From: an uncultured Opitutia bacterium
GTDB lineage: Bacteria; Verrucomicrobiota; Verrucomicrobiia; Opitutales; Opitutaceae
NCBI GenBank assembly: GCA_903881475.1
Contig: CAIRTK010000049.1
Coordinates: 1 to 38,075 of the forward strand
DNA: 38,075 nucleotides
Direction of reading: 5' to 3'
Part shown: positions 24,783-32,129 of the stretch, piece after piece
Layout: every line of letters starts with the position of its first letter
How positions within the stretch are numbered: the stretch's first letter is position 1
Made by a program: the position numbers and the translations under genes
The notes under the pieces: generated by a model
Seen by the model: only the letters and a program-made list of their open reading frames with translations
The model's database searches: none
Told to the model about the DNA's origin: nothing

Positions 24783-26345
24783 ATGTCCGCCCAACGTCTC
24801 CACCAGGTCATCCTCACGATCACGGTCATCGCGGCCGCGATGATCGAGTTGATCGACACCTCGATCGTGAACGTCGCCCTTACCGACATGAGCGGCAACC
24901 TGGGCGCCACGCTCGAGGACGTCGCCTGGGTCGTCACGTCATACGCGATCGCGAACGTCATTATCATCCCGATGACCAGCTTCCTCGCCGCGCGGCTGGG
25001 CCGGCGGAATTACTACATCGGCTCGATCCTGCTCTTCACCGCGGCCTCGATCGCCTGCGGCAGCGCGACAAACATCTGGGAGCTGGTGGCCTTCCGTTTC
25101 ATCCAGGGCATCGGCGGCGGCGCCCTGATTGCCACCTCGCAGGCGATCCTGTTCGAGGCCTACACGGTGGCGCAGCGCGGCTTTGCCTCGGCCATGTTCG
25201 GGCTCGGTATTTTCATCGGACCGACGGTCGGCCCGACCATCGGCGGGTGGATCATCGACCATCAGTCATGGCCGTGGATTTTCTACATCAACCTGCCAAT
25301 CGGGCTCGCGGCCGCCGTCCTCGCTTATTTCTACGTCGCCGAACCGACCCAGACGCGCCGCTCGGATATCATCGACTGGCCCGGCATCGGGCTGCTCGTC
25401 GTCGGGCTCGGCTCCCTGCAGGTCGTGCTGGAGCGCGGCGAGACCGAAGACTGGTTCGCGACGCCCTACATCGTGGTGCTGACGCTGCTGGCGACGACGA
25501 GCCTCGTGACGTTTATCGTGCACGAACTGCGGACGCCCCAGCCGGTGGTGGACCTGCGCATCCTGCGTTCGCGGTCACTTGCCGTGGCCGCGATGCTCAC
25601 GTTCGTGCTCGGCTTCGCGCTGTTCGCGACCGTGTTCGTGGTGCCGGTGTTCGCACAGCGGCTGCTGGGTTTCACCGCCACGGCCACCGGCCTGCTGTTC
25701 CTCCCGGGAGCGGTGGTCTCGATCCTGGTACTGCCGCTGGTCGGCCGGCTGCTGACCAGGGGCGTGCCACCCAGTTTCATGGTGGTCGCCGGCTTCGGCG
25801 CCGTCGCCCTGTTCAGCGGGCTGCTCTCCGGCTCAAGCCTCGCGATGAGCGCGGATGATTTTTTCTGGCCGGTCATTCTGCGCTCCGTCGGCCTTTGCCT
25901 GCTCATCGTGCCGCTCACGCAACTCGCGGTGTCCGGGCTGGAGCCGGCCGACATCCCGCAGGGCACGGCGCTCAACAATATGATGCGCCAGCTAGGCGGC
26001 TCGTTCGGCATCGCCCTGGTCAACACCTACATCGCGCACCGCCTGGCCTCGCACCGGGTCGACCTGATCACCCATCTGGTTCCGGGCAGCCCGGCCACCG
26101 ACGCGCGGCTGCAAGGACTCGCCGCCAGCCTGCAGGCGCACGGTAGCTCCCCGCTCGATGCAGCAAGGCAGGCGCTGGGCCTGCTGGAGAACACGGTGGT
26201 CGGCCAGGCCACGTTGCTCAGCTATTTGGATGCCTTTGGCATCGTGGCGCTGCTGGCCCTGGTCTGTATGCCGCTCGTCTTTCTCGCCGGGCGGCCCAAG
26301 GCTGTCTCCCGCGCCGCCGCGAGCGCCGCGGCCGAGGCGCATTGA
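24783..26345 (+). CDS. emrB: DHA2-family MFS drug transporter (EmrB-like)
   Basis: A 520-residue, 14-segment major facilitator of the DHA2 (EmrB/QacA) family, which exports hydrophobic drugs by proton antiport. It has IDTSIVNVAL (24-33, TM1 motif D1), LAARLGRRNYY (motif A), RFIQGIGGGALI (motif B) and GPTVGPTIGGWI, the antiporter motif C in TM5. Late in the protein come ADIPQGTALNNMMRQLGGSFG and a final membrane helix. I start at the ATG at 24783, not the in-frame TTG three codons earlier. With the adaptor upstream it forms the inner-membrane half of an efflux system, presumably induced when the HxlR-type protein is inactivated. Confidence 0.94.
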   Translation: MSAQRLHQVILTITVIAAAMIELIDTSIVNVALTDMSGNLGATLEDVAWVVTSYAIANVIIIPMTSFLAARLGRRNYYIGSILLFTAASIACGSATNIWELVAFRFIQGIGGGALIATSQAILFEAYTVAQRGFASAMFGLGIFIGPTVGPTIGGWIIDHQSWPWIFYINLPIGLAAAVLAYFYVAEPTQTRRSDIIDWPGIGLLVVGLGSLQVVLERGETEDWFATPYIVVLTLLATTSLVTFIVHELRTPQPVVDLRILRSRSLAVAAMLTFVLGFALFATVFVVPVFAQRLLGFTATATGLLFLPGAVVSILVLPLVGRLLTRGVPPSFMVVAGFGAVALFSGLLSGSSLAMSADDFFWPVILRSVGLCLLIVPLTQLAVSGLEPADIPQGTALNNMMRQLGGSFGIALVNTYIAHRLASHRVDLITHLVPGSPATDARLQGLAASLQAHGSSPLDAARQALGLLENTVVGQATLLSYLDAFGIVALLALVCMPLVFLAGRPKAVSRAAASAAAEAH

Positions 26346-26360
26346 GCCGGAGCCGCGGCT

Positions 26361-26565
26361 GGCTTTAGGCGGTAAGCTTTAAGCAATAGGCTACCGAGGA
26401 CCGTACCGTGATAGGGCGCGTTATCCCTAACGCGCCGGTCGGAGTCAGTCGGAGCCAAACACGGCGGATTACGGATAATCCGCCCTACCTTTCATCGGCA
26501 CTCAGAATCCACTTACTTTAGCCTAGCCCCCAAAGCCTAACGCTTAAAGCCTACCGCCTAAAGCC
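26361..26565. repeat. composite inverted repeat with long GGCTTTAGGCGGTA arms
   Basis: Left arm 26361-26394 (GGCTTTAGGCGGTAAGCTTT...) pairs with right arm 26519-26565 over about 33 bp with few mismatches. It encloses copy 2 of the 76-bp element. It fills nearly the whole 234-bp gap between the efflux gene and the decarboxylase gene; nothing else is seen there. Confidence 0.85.
26412..26487 (-). repeat. 76-bp double-hairpin (REPIN-like) element, copy 2 (reverse)
   Basis: Begins TAGGGCGCGTTATCCC and ends GGATAATCCGCCCTA; its reverse complement aligns end to end with copies 1 and 3 without gaps. Hairpins GGCGCGTTA/TAACGCGCC and GGCGGATTA/TAATCCGCC. It lies between the arms of the larger composite palindrome. 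Confidence 0.85.
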
Positions 26566-26579
26566 ACTCACCCCACCCC

Positions 26580-27929
26580 ATGAAACATCTCCTGCACGAC
26601 GCCACTGAGCGGTCGATCCGTTATCTCGAGGGTCTTCAGACCCGGCCCGTGCTGCCCTCGGCCGAGGCGGTCGCGCGGCTGGGCGCGTTTGACCTGCCGT
26701 TCCCGGCCCGGCCGAACGATCCGGCCGAAACCCTGCGGCTCCTCGACGAAATCGGCTCGCCCGCCACCATGGGCATGGCCGGCCCGCGGTTCTTCGGATT
26801 CGTCATCGGCGGCTCCCTGCCCGTCACGCTCGCCGCCAACTGGCTCGCCGGCGCCTGGGACCAGAATGCCGTGCTCTATCGCGCGACCCCCAGCGCGGCC
26901 TTTCTCGAACAGGTCGCCCTGCGCTGGCTGCTGGAGGCCCTGCGCCTGCCGCCCGGCTGCGCGGGCGCGTTCGTGACCGGCGCCACGGTGGCGAACCTCA
27001 GCGCGCTCGCCGCCGCCCGGCACGCCGTGCTCAGGCAGGCCGGGTGGAATGTCGAGGCCGACGGTCTCTTCGGTGCGCCGCCCATCACTGTGGTGGTCGG
27101 AGTGGAAGTCCATCCCTCGGTGACCAAGTCACTCGGCATCCTCGGCCTCGGCCGCTCGCGCGTGGTGCAGGTCCCCGTCGACGCCCAAGGCCGCCTGATC
27201 GTGGAGAAAATGCCCGCACTCTCCGGTCCCATCATCATCTGCGCCCAGGCCGGCAATGTGAACACCGGCTGCTTCGACGACCTGACGGCCCTCTGCCGCC
27301 GCGCGAAGGCCGCCGGGGCGTGGGTCCATGTGGACGGCGCCTTCGGCCTCTGGGCCGGCGCCGCGCCGTCGCGCGCCGCGTACGCCGCCGGGATTGAATT
27401 GGCCGATTCGTGGGCGACCGACGCCCACAAGTGGCTGAACGTGCCTTATGACTGTGGCCTCGCTTTCGTGCGGGATCCCCACGCGCTCAAGGCCGCGATG
27501 GCCATCACCGCGGAATACCTGCCGACCGAGAGCGAATTCCGGAATCCGGCGGATTTCACGCCCGAGCTCTCACGCCGCGCCCGGGGCGTCGAAGTCTGGG
27601 CGGCCCTGCACGCGCTCGGCCGCGAAGGCCTCGCCGAGCTGATCGAGCGCAATTGCGCGCAGGCCCGGCGCTTTGCCGAAAAACTTTCGTCCGCCGGCTT
27701 CGAGATCCTCAACGAGGTCGTGCTCAACCAGGTGCTGGTTTCATTCGGCGATGCCGAGAAAACCAAGCGCGTGATCCAAGGCATCCAGGACGAAGGCACC
27801 TGCTGGGCCGGCATCACCGTCTGGCAGGGCCGGACCGCCATGCGCATCAGCGTCTCGAGCTGGGCGACGACGGAGGCCGACGTGGATAAGAGCGTGGAGG
27901 CGATGATCGCGGTGGCGAGGAAGCTATAG
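26580..27929 (+). CDS. PLP-dependent group II amino-acid decarboxylase-like protein
   Basis: A 449-residue fold-type I PLP enzyme of the aromatic/glutamate decarboxylase superfamily. It has PRFFGFVIGGSLP (69-81), the phosphate/cofactor loop FVTGATVANLSAL (131-143), VEVHPSVTKSLGILGLG (175-191), HVDGAFG (250-256) with the Asp252 that pairs with the pyridine nitrogen, and DAHKW with the Schiff-base Lys284. The C-terminal small domain ends in a WQGRTAMRISVSSWATTEADV segment. The exact substrate cannot be told; relatives are annotated as aspartate aminotransferase-family or L-2,4-diaminobutyrate decarboxylase-like. It is monocistronic. The final codons AAG CTA TAG fall inside an inverted-repeat arm. 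Confidence 0.88.
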   Translation: MKHLLHDATERSIRYLEGLQTRPVLPSAEAVARLGAFDLPFPARPNDPAETLRLLDEIGSPATMGMAGPRFFGFVIGGSLPVTLAANWLAGAWDQNAVLYRATPSAAFLEQVALRWLLEALRLPPGCAGAFVTGATVANLSALAAARHAVLRQAGWNVEADGLFGAPPITVVVGVEVHPSVTKSLGILGLGRSRVVQVPVDAQGRLIVEKMPALSGPIIICAQAGNVNTGCFDDLTALCRRAKAAGAWVHVDGAFGLWAGAAPSRAAYAAGIELADSWATDAHKWLNVPYDCGLAFVRDPHALKAAMAITAEYLPTESEFRNPADFTPELSRRARGVEVWAALHALGREGLAELIERNCAQARRFAEKLSSAGFEILNEVVLNQVLVSFGDAEKTKRVIQGIQDEGTCWAGITVWQGRTAMRISVSSWATTEADVDKSVEAMIAVARKL

Positions 27930-28086
27930 GCGTTAAGGTTTAATCGGTAGGCTTTCGGCAGAGAGCCCGAAATGCGGGCGGGGTGCCCCACCCCGCGATT
28001 GTCATTCTGAGCGCAGCGAAGAATGACAGAACAAAACCTCCCATCAGGTCCCTGCTGCTGCAGCCTAAAGCTTACTCCCTAAAGCA
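27921..28086. repeat. composite palindrome with inner GC hairpin and TGTCATTCTGAGCG repeat
   Basis: Outer arms 27921-27955 (AAGCTATAGGCGTTAAGG...) and 28061-28086 (CAGCCTAAAGCTTACTCCC) are related to those at 22986 and 26361. Inside are a perfect 8-bp GC hairpin GCGGGGTG/CACCCCGC (27978-27996) and the palindrome TGTCATTC-TGAGCGCAGCGAA-GAATGACA (28000-28028), a word seen in many unrelated bacteria. It lies between the convergent decarboxylase and lpxA genes. Confidence 0.65.
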
Positions 28087-28099
28087 CGCCCGCGATAGC

Positions 28100-28888
28100 T
28101 CAACCTCCACCCGGCGCCAAGCCGCGTTCGCTGGCCTTGGCAAAGGTGATCATCCGCTGGAACTCTGCGCTCGCGGCGTGTTCGTGCGCGGCGAGTTTCT
28201 CCAGCGCCTGCGAGCGGTTCAGGCCGTCGCGGTACAGCAGGCGGTAGAGCTGGCGGACGCGGTCGATCTGCTCGGCGGTGAAGCCGCTGCGCTCCAGGCC
28301 GACCTTGTTGTAGGCGCGAAGCGTGGCGGGTGAGCCGTCGGCGATAAAATACGGCGGGAGGTCCTGCACGAGCTTCGAGCAGGCCGACAGCATCGCGTGG
28401 GCGCCGAGGCGGCAGAACTGGTGCACCGCGCCGTACGCGCCGACCACGACCGAGTCCTCTACAATCACGTGGCCGGCAAGCCCGGTGTAATTGCTCATGA
28501 TGATCCGGTTGCCGAGCACGCAGTCGTGCGCGACGTGGCAGTAGGCCAGGATGAGGTTGTCGGAGCCGATGACCGTGAATTCGCCGTCGTTGGTCGCCTC
28601 ATGGACGCTCACGTACTCGCGGAAGACATTGCGGTCGCCGATCCGCACGCCGGGCTGACCGCCCTTGTACTTCAGGTCCTGGGTCTTGCCGCCGATGCAG
28701 GCGTACGGAAACACCTGGCACTGCGCGCCCATGACCGTGTGGCCCTCGACCGTGGCGTGGTGATGCAGGCGCGTGCCGGCCCCGAGGACCGCGGTACCGC
28801 CAACATAGGCATAAGCGCCAATCTCGACGTCGGCACCGAGCTGCGCCCCGGGCTCGATGATCGCGGTGGGGTGGATTTTACCGGCCAT
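28100..28888 (-). CDS. lpxA: UDP-N-acetylglucosamine O-acyltransferase LpxA
   Basis: First enzyme of lipid A synthesis: moves a 3-hydroxyacyl chain from ACP to UDP-GlcNAc. The 262-residue product begins with left-handed beta-helix hexapeptide repeats (IHPTAIIEPGAQLGADVEIG...), carries YCHVAHDCVLGN with catalytic His121 (E. coli His125), and has GAVHQFCRLGAH and DLPPYFIADG before the helical C-terminal domain. At the E. coli acyl-ruler position Gly173 the aligned residue is Ala169, which could slightly shorten the preferred chain. It follows lpxC-fabZ with a 4-base gap, so the two are one operon. Confidence 0.96.
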   Translation of the reverse strand: MAGKIHPTAIIEPGAQLGADVEIGAYAYVGGTAVLGAGTRLHHHATVEGHTVMGAQCQVFPYACIGGKTQDLKYKGGQPGVRIGDRNVFREYVSVHEATNDGEFTVIGSDNLILAYCHVAHDCVLGNRIIMSNYTGLAGHVIVEDSVVVGAYGAVHQFCRLGAHAMLSACSKLVQDLPPYFIADGSPATLRAYNKVGLERSGFTAEQIDRVRQLYRLLYRDGLNRSQALEKLAAHEHAASAEFQRMITFAKASERGLAPGGG

Positions 28889-28892
28889 GCGC

Positions 28893-30218
28893 TTATTCGT
28901 CGCCCTCGTCCACGATGGCGAACATCAGCTCGGCGGATGAAACGACCTGCCCGTCCACCGTGCAGTTGCACTCGGCGGCCGCGATCTTGTCGCCGCGGAT
29001 CTTGGTGATCTTGGCGTTGATGATCAGCTGGTCGCCGGGTCGGACGGGCTTGCGGAACTTCGCCTTGTCCGCGCTCATGAAGAAGGCGGTCTTGCCGACG
29101 TTGCCGCTGCGCCGGAGCATCATGATGCCCGCGGCCTGGGCCATCGCCTCCAGCTGGAGCACGGCGGGCATGACCGGGTTAGTCGGGAAATGGCCCATGA
29201 AATAGGGCTCGTTGATCGTGACGTTCTTGATCGCGACGAGTTCGTCCTGGCCGATGAACTCCACGATGCGGTCCACCATCACGAACGGATAGCGGTGCGG
29301 GATGGTGTCGAGGATGCGGCGGATATCGAGCGAGGTCTCGGTCGGCAGTACGGTCACCGGGCGGGGTTTCTTCTTCGGACCCTTCCGGCGCTCCTCCAGC
29401 TTGACATACAGGGCCTTGGTCAGCTCGGCGTTGATCGCGTGGCCGGGGCGCGTCGCGATGATATGCGCCTTCAGCGGCATGCCGAGCAGGACGATGTCGC
29501 CAATGATATCGAGGATCTTGTGGCGGACAAACTCGTCCTTAAACCGCAGCGGCTCCTTTGAGATGATCTTATCGCCGCGGATCACGACCGCGCAGTCGAG
29601 CGAGCCGCCCTTGATCTTGCCGAGCTTCAGGAGCTCCTCGATGTCCTCGTAAATCGTGAACGTCCGGGCCGCCGCGACCTGCGTCATGTAGACATCCGGG
29701 TCGATCGTAAGGGAAAGATGCTGCGTGTGGATGCCGCGGTTGTCGGCCGAGGTGCACGAGATTTTCAGCTCGTCGCACGGCAGCGCGATGATGGACGAGT
29801 CGCCACGCGTGACCGACACCGCTGCATCCAGCGTGAAATACTCGCGTTCCTTGTCCTGCTCCACCGGCTCGCCCTGGAGGATCATGTTCACGTAGGGCTT
29901 GGCGGAGCCGTCCATGATCGGCGGCTCGGAGGCGGTCATCTCCAGGATGACGTTGTCGATGCCGCAGCCGCTCAGCGCACTCAGGACATGCTCGACCGTG
30001 TGGATTTTTGCGTGGCCGGACTGGATGGTGGTGGCCCGGACCACATCGGTGACCTGGTCGACGCGCGGGCGCAGTTCCGGGCTGCCGCTCAGGTCGATGC
30101 GCCGGAACACGATGCCATGGTCCGCCGGCGCGGGCTTCATCGTCAGGGTGACCGCTTCGCCCGTGTGCAGCGCATTGCCGGTGATGGAGACCTCGCGCGC
30201 GAGGGTGCGTTGTTTCAT
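28893..30218 (-). CDS. lpxC-fabZ: LpxC-FabZ fusion: UDP-3-O-acyl-GlcNAc deacetylase / 3-hydroxyacyl-ACP dehydratase
   Basis: The 441-residue product fuses two enzymes that share the 3-hydroxyacyl-ACP branch point. The LpxC half (1 to about 280) has the zinc ligands His77 ([10 protein letters not shown]), His233 and Asp237 (HKILD), and His260 (PGHAINAEL). The FabZ half (about 295-441) has [12 protein letters not shown] (306-317), GHFP with catalytic His343, and LQLEAMAQ with Glu357. LpxC commits to lipid A, while FabZ feeds fatty-acid elongation. The same fusion is well known in Bacteroidetes. I start at the ATG at 30218, where LpxC homology begins; a longer frame reaching 30383 runs through an inverted repeat. 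lpxA follows. Confidence 0.96.
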   Translation of the reverse strand: MKQRTLAREVSITGNALHTGEAVTLTMKPAPADHGIVFRRIDLSGSPELRPRVDQVTDVVRATTIQSGHAKIHTVEHVLSALSGCGIDNVILEMTASEPPIMDGSAKPYVNMILQGEPVEQDKEREYFTLDAAVSVTRGDSSIIALPCDELKISCTSADNRGIHTQHLSLTIDPDVYMTQVAAARTFTIYEDIEELLKLGKIKGGSLDCAVVIRGDKIISKEPLRFKDEFVRHKILDIIGDIVLLGMPLKAHIIATRPGHAINAELTKALYVKLEERRKGPKKKPRPVTVLPTETSLDIRRILDTIPHRYPFVMVDRIVEFIGQDELVAIKNVTINEPYFMGHFPTNPVMPAVLQLEAMAQAAGIMMLRRSGNVGKTAFFMSADKAKFRKPVRPGDQLIINAKITKIRGDKIAAAECNCTVDGQVVSSAELMFAIVDEGDE

Positions 30219-30277
30219 AGGGTTAGGGCAGTCTCGGAAACCCGCCCGGCAGAGCGCAAGAGCGGAGATTCCGTGCA

Positions 30278-30360
30278 AAGCTCGAAGGCGGAAGCACGAA
30301 ATCCGAAAGGGGATTTTCCTAACTCCCTTCGAAATTCGGATTTCCGTCTTCGGGCTTCCC
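30278..30360. repeat. inverted repeat, GAAATCCGAAAG family, copy 2
   Basis: Left arm 30278-30310 (AAGCTCGAAGGCGGAAGCAC...) and right arm 30326-30360 (CCTTCGAAATTCGGATTTCC...) form an imperfect palindrome; the left arm matches 5264-5296 closely. It sits between divergent lpxC-fabZ and efp, so here the element lies at 5' ends. Confidence 0.7.
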
Positions 30361-30376
30361 GCGCCGGCGCGCGGCC

Positions 30377-30406
30377 TTGACACTGCCGGAGCCGGTTCTT
30401 CACTCT
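30377..30406 (+). promoter_or_regulatory. possible promoter of efp
   Basis: TTGACA at 30377-30382 followed 17-18 bases later by a weak -10 (CACTCT at 30401-30406), about 46 bases before the efp ATG. Only the -35 is convincing. Confidence 0.3.
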
Positions 30407-30451
30407 GGACCCTTTCACTCCTTAAAACCGCATCCCACCGACCCCTCCGTC

Positions 30452-31009
30452 ATGCCCGCCGCCAACGATATCCGCAAAGGCCAAGTCATCAAATTCAACG
30501 GTGAACCGCACCTCGTCATGGAGACGCAGCACCGCACGCCGGGCAACCTGCGCGCCTTCGTGCAGATCAAGATGCGCAATCTCCGCTACGGCAAGGCCCT
30601 CGACCAGCGCTTCGCGTCCACCGACACCATCGAGGTGCTCCCGACCGAGAAGAAGAGCCTTGAGTACAGCTACGCCGACCGCGAGGCCTTCGCGTTCATC
30701 GACCCCGAGACCTTCGAGCAGACCGAGCTCAGCGCCGAGACCCTCGGCGACGTGAAGAACTACCTCACGCCCGGCGGCAAGGTCGACGTGCTCTTCGTCG
30801 ACGAGAAGCCGCTCACCGTCGAACTTCCCTCCACCGTGGCGCTCAAGGTCATCGAGAGCTCCGACGGCATCAAGGGCGACACCGCCAGCAACGTACAGAA
30901 GCCGGCCAAGCTCGAGACCGGCCTCATGGTGCAAGTCCCGCTCTTCATCAAGGAAGGCGAGATCATCAAGGTCAGCACGGCCGACGGCACGTACCTCGGC
31001 CGCGTTTGA
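30452..31009 (+). CDS. efp: elongation factor P with Asn at the loop tip
   Basis: Three-domain translation factor (185 residues) that rescues ribosomes stalled on polyproline. It starts MPAANDIRKGQVIKFNGEP, has the KOW-like domain I, the OB domain II (FIDPETFEQTELS) and the C-terminal signature region KVIESSDGIKGDTASN. At the tip of domain I, where E. coli has PGK34G and others PGR, this protein reads TPGNLRAF with Asn32, so neither beta-lysylation nor rhamnosylation can take place at the usual residue. No epmA, epmB or earP gene is in the window. The start is the ATG at 30452; the longer frame upstream has no EF-P similarity. A strong terminator follows. Confidence 0.95.
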   Translation: MPAANDIRKGQVIKFNGEPHLVMETQHRTPGNLRAFVQIKMRNLRYGKALDQRFASTDTIEVLPTEKKSLEYSYADREAFAFIDPETFEQTELSAETLGDVKNYLTPGGKVDVLFVDEKPLTVELPSTVALKVIESSDGIKGDTASNVQKPAKLETGLMVQVPLFIKEGEIIKVSTADGTYLGRV

Positions 31010-31035
31010 GTCCGGACGGCCCTTTCTGTTTTTGA

Positions 31036-31064
31036 AAGCCCGCGGTTTATCCGCGGGCTTTTTT
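31036..31064 (+). terminator. Rho-independent terminator of efp
   Basis: Perfect 10-bp stem AAGCCCGCGG (31036-31045) and CCGCGGGCTT (31051-31060), loop TTTAT, followed by a run of T. It lies 27 bases after the efp stop and is the clearest intrinsic terminator in the window. Confidence 0.93.
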
Positions 31065-31075
31065 GTGTTCCCAGG

Positions 31076-31151
31076 TAGGGCGGATTATCCCTAATCCGCC
31101 GCGTTTGACTTCGAAAGGCTCCAACCGGCGCGTTAAGGATAACGCGCCCTA
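31076..31151 (+). repeat. 76-bp double-hairpin (REPIN-like) element, copy 3
   Basis: Begins TAGGGCGGATTATCCC and ends GATAACGCGCCCTA, same length and orientation as copy 1. Hairpins GGCGGATTA/TAATCCGCC and GGCGCGTTA/ATAACGCGCC. A GTAG flanks both ends. This copy has no outer arms and lies between the efp terminator and the 3' end of the carbonic anhydrase gene. Confidence 0.85.
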
Positions 31152-31171
31152 CCTTCCTGAACGCCCCTACC

Positions 31172-31822
31172 CTACGACTTCGTCGCCTCGGCGATCGCTA
31201 TGTCGTGATTCGCCGCGGCTTCTTTCAGGCTACTGCCAGAGCATTTGAGGTCGTGCAGCCGGCCGTCGCGCAGGCCGTAGATCCAGCCATGGATCGTCAG
31301 CTCCTGCCCGCGCGCCCAGGCGTCCTGCACGATCGTGGTCTGCCAGACGTTGGCCGTCTGCTCAATGACGTTGAGTTCGCAGAGCCGTGCGCTGCGCGCG
31401 CCCTCGTCGGGCACGGTGCAGAGGCAGGCGTCGTGTTTTTCCTTCACGTCCTGCACGTGCCGCAGCCAGTTGTCGGCGAGGCCGACCCGCTCGCACCGCA
31501 GCACGGCGCGGACGCCGCCGCAGCCGTAATGCCCGACTACCATGATGTGCTTCACCTTGAGGACATCCACGGCGAACTGGATCACGGAAAGGCAGTTCAG
31601 GTCGGTGTGGACAACGACGTTCGCGATGTTGCGGTGCACGAAGACCTCGCCCGGCAGCAGGCCGATGATCTCGTTCGCCGGCACACGACTGTCGGAACAG
31701 CCGATCCACAGGTACTCGGGGCTCTGCTGGAGCGAGAGTTTCTCGAAGAATTGCGGGTCCCGCTTCCGAATGGCGTCCGCCCAGGCTTTGTTCTGATCAA
31801 ACAAGTGGGTCAGGGAGTCCAT
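31172..31822 (-). CDS. can: beta-carbonic anhydrase (Can type)
   Basis: Zinc enzyme interconverting CO2 and bicarbonate, needed to supply bicarbonate for carboxylations. The 216-residue product has the zinc ligands Cys42, His98 and Cys101 (GCSDSR and HYGCGG) and the Asp44/Arg46 pair, all at the same numbers as in E. coli Can. FVHRNIANVVVHTDLNCLSV (61-80) and TIHGWIYGLRDG are also family-typical. This agreement supports the ATG at 31822 over in-frame ATGs further upstream. No signal peptide is visible, so it is cytoplasmic. It is monocistronic and convergent with efp. Confidence 0.95.
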   Translation of the reverse strand: MDSLTHLFDQNKAWADAIRKRDPQFFEKLSLQQSPEYLWIGCSDSRVPANEIIGLLPGEVFVHRNIANVVVHTDLNCLSVIQFAVDVLKVKHIMVVGHYGCGGVRAVLRCERVGLADNWLRHVQDVKEKHDACLCTVPDEGARSARLCELNVIEQTANVWQTTIVQDAWARGQELTIHGWIYGLRDGRLHDLKCSGSSLKEAAANHDIAIAEATKS

Positions 31823-31910
31823 GCGCACCGGCATGCTCCGAGCCCCGCCACGATTGTCCACCCCGAACTCCGCGTCTGGGCTCTGCCATGGTTAAAAACT
31901 CCAAACCGGG

Positions 31911-32025
31911 TTGGCCACAAAAAGGCACAAGGGCTCGGGGACTGCGAAGGAACCACCATTGCGCCTATCGGCGCGCGGGAGATTCAATCCGGAGCCTTGG
32001 AGCCCTTGCGCCTCTTCGCGGCCAA
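31911..32025. repeat. inverted repeat, GGCCACGAAGAGGCACAAGGG family, copy 2 (reverse)
   Basis: Left arm 31911-31933 (TTGGCCACAAAAAGGCACAA...) pairs with right arm 32003-32025 with a few mismatches. The core CATTGCGCCTATCGGCGCGC matches the reverse complement of the core at 22351-22463. It lies in the 307-bp gap between the carbonic anhydrase and yebC-like starts, where nothing else is evident. Confidence 0.8.
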
Positions 32026-32129
32026 CGCTCAGGAGCCTGGGTCCACTCCGGGTATTCCCCATCCACTTTGCGGCCGCCCGCATGTTCGGCATTGCCGAGG
32101 CCGCACCGGCCGCCACACTGGCCGGTCTT

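Noticed and set aside
23632-26345. Efflux genes as part of a biosynthetic gene cluster
   Set aside because: No biosynthetic enzymes adjoin; the pair with an HxlR-type regulator is an ordinary resistance module.
26361-28086. Possible insertion sequence around the decarboxylase gene, since both sides have similar arms
   Set aside because: The enclosed gene is a housekeeping-type enzyme with normal codon use, no transposase is present, and the same arms also occur at 22986-23160.
30219-30383. An N-terminal extension of the LpxC-FabZ frame
   Set aside because: Encoded by the inverted repeat between divergent genes; LpxC similarity begins at 30218.
31911-32129. Extended start of the YebC-family gene
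   Set aside because: The extra codons are the repeat arm; the family N-terminus begins at 32130.
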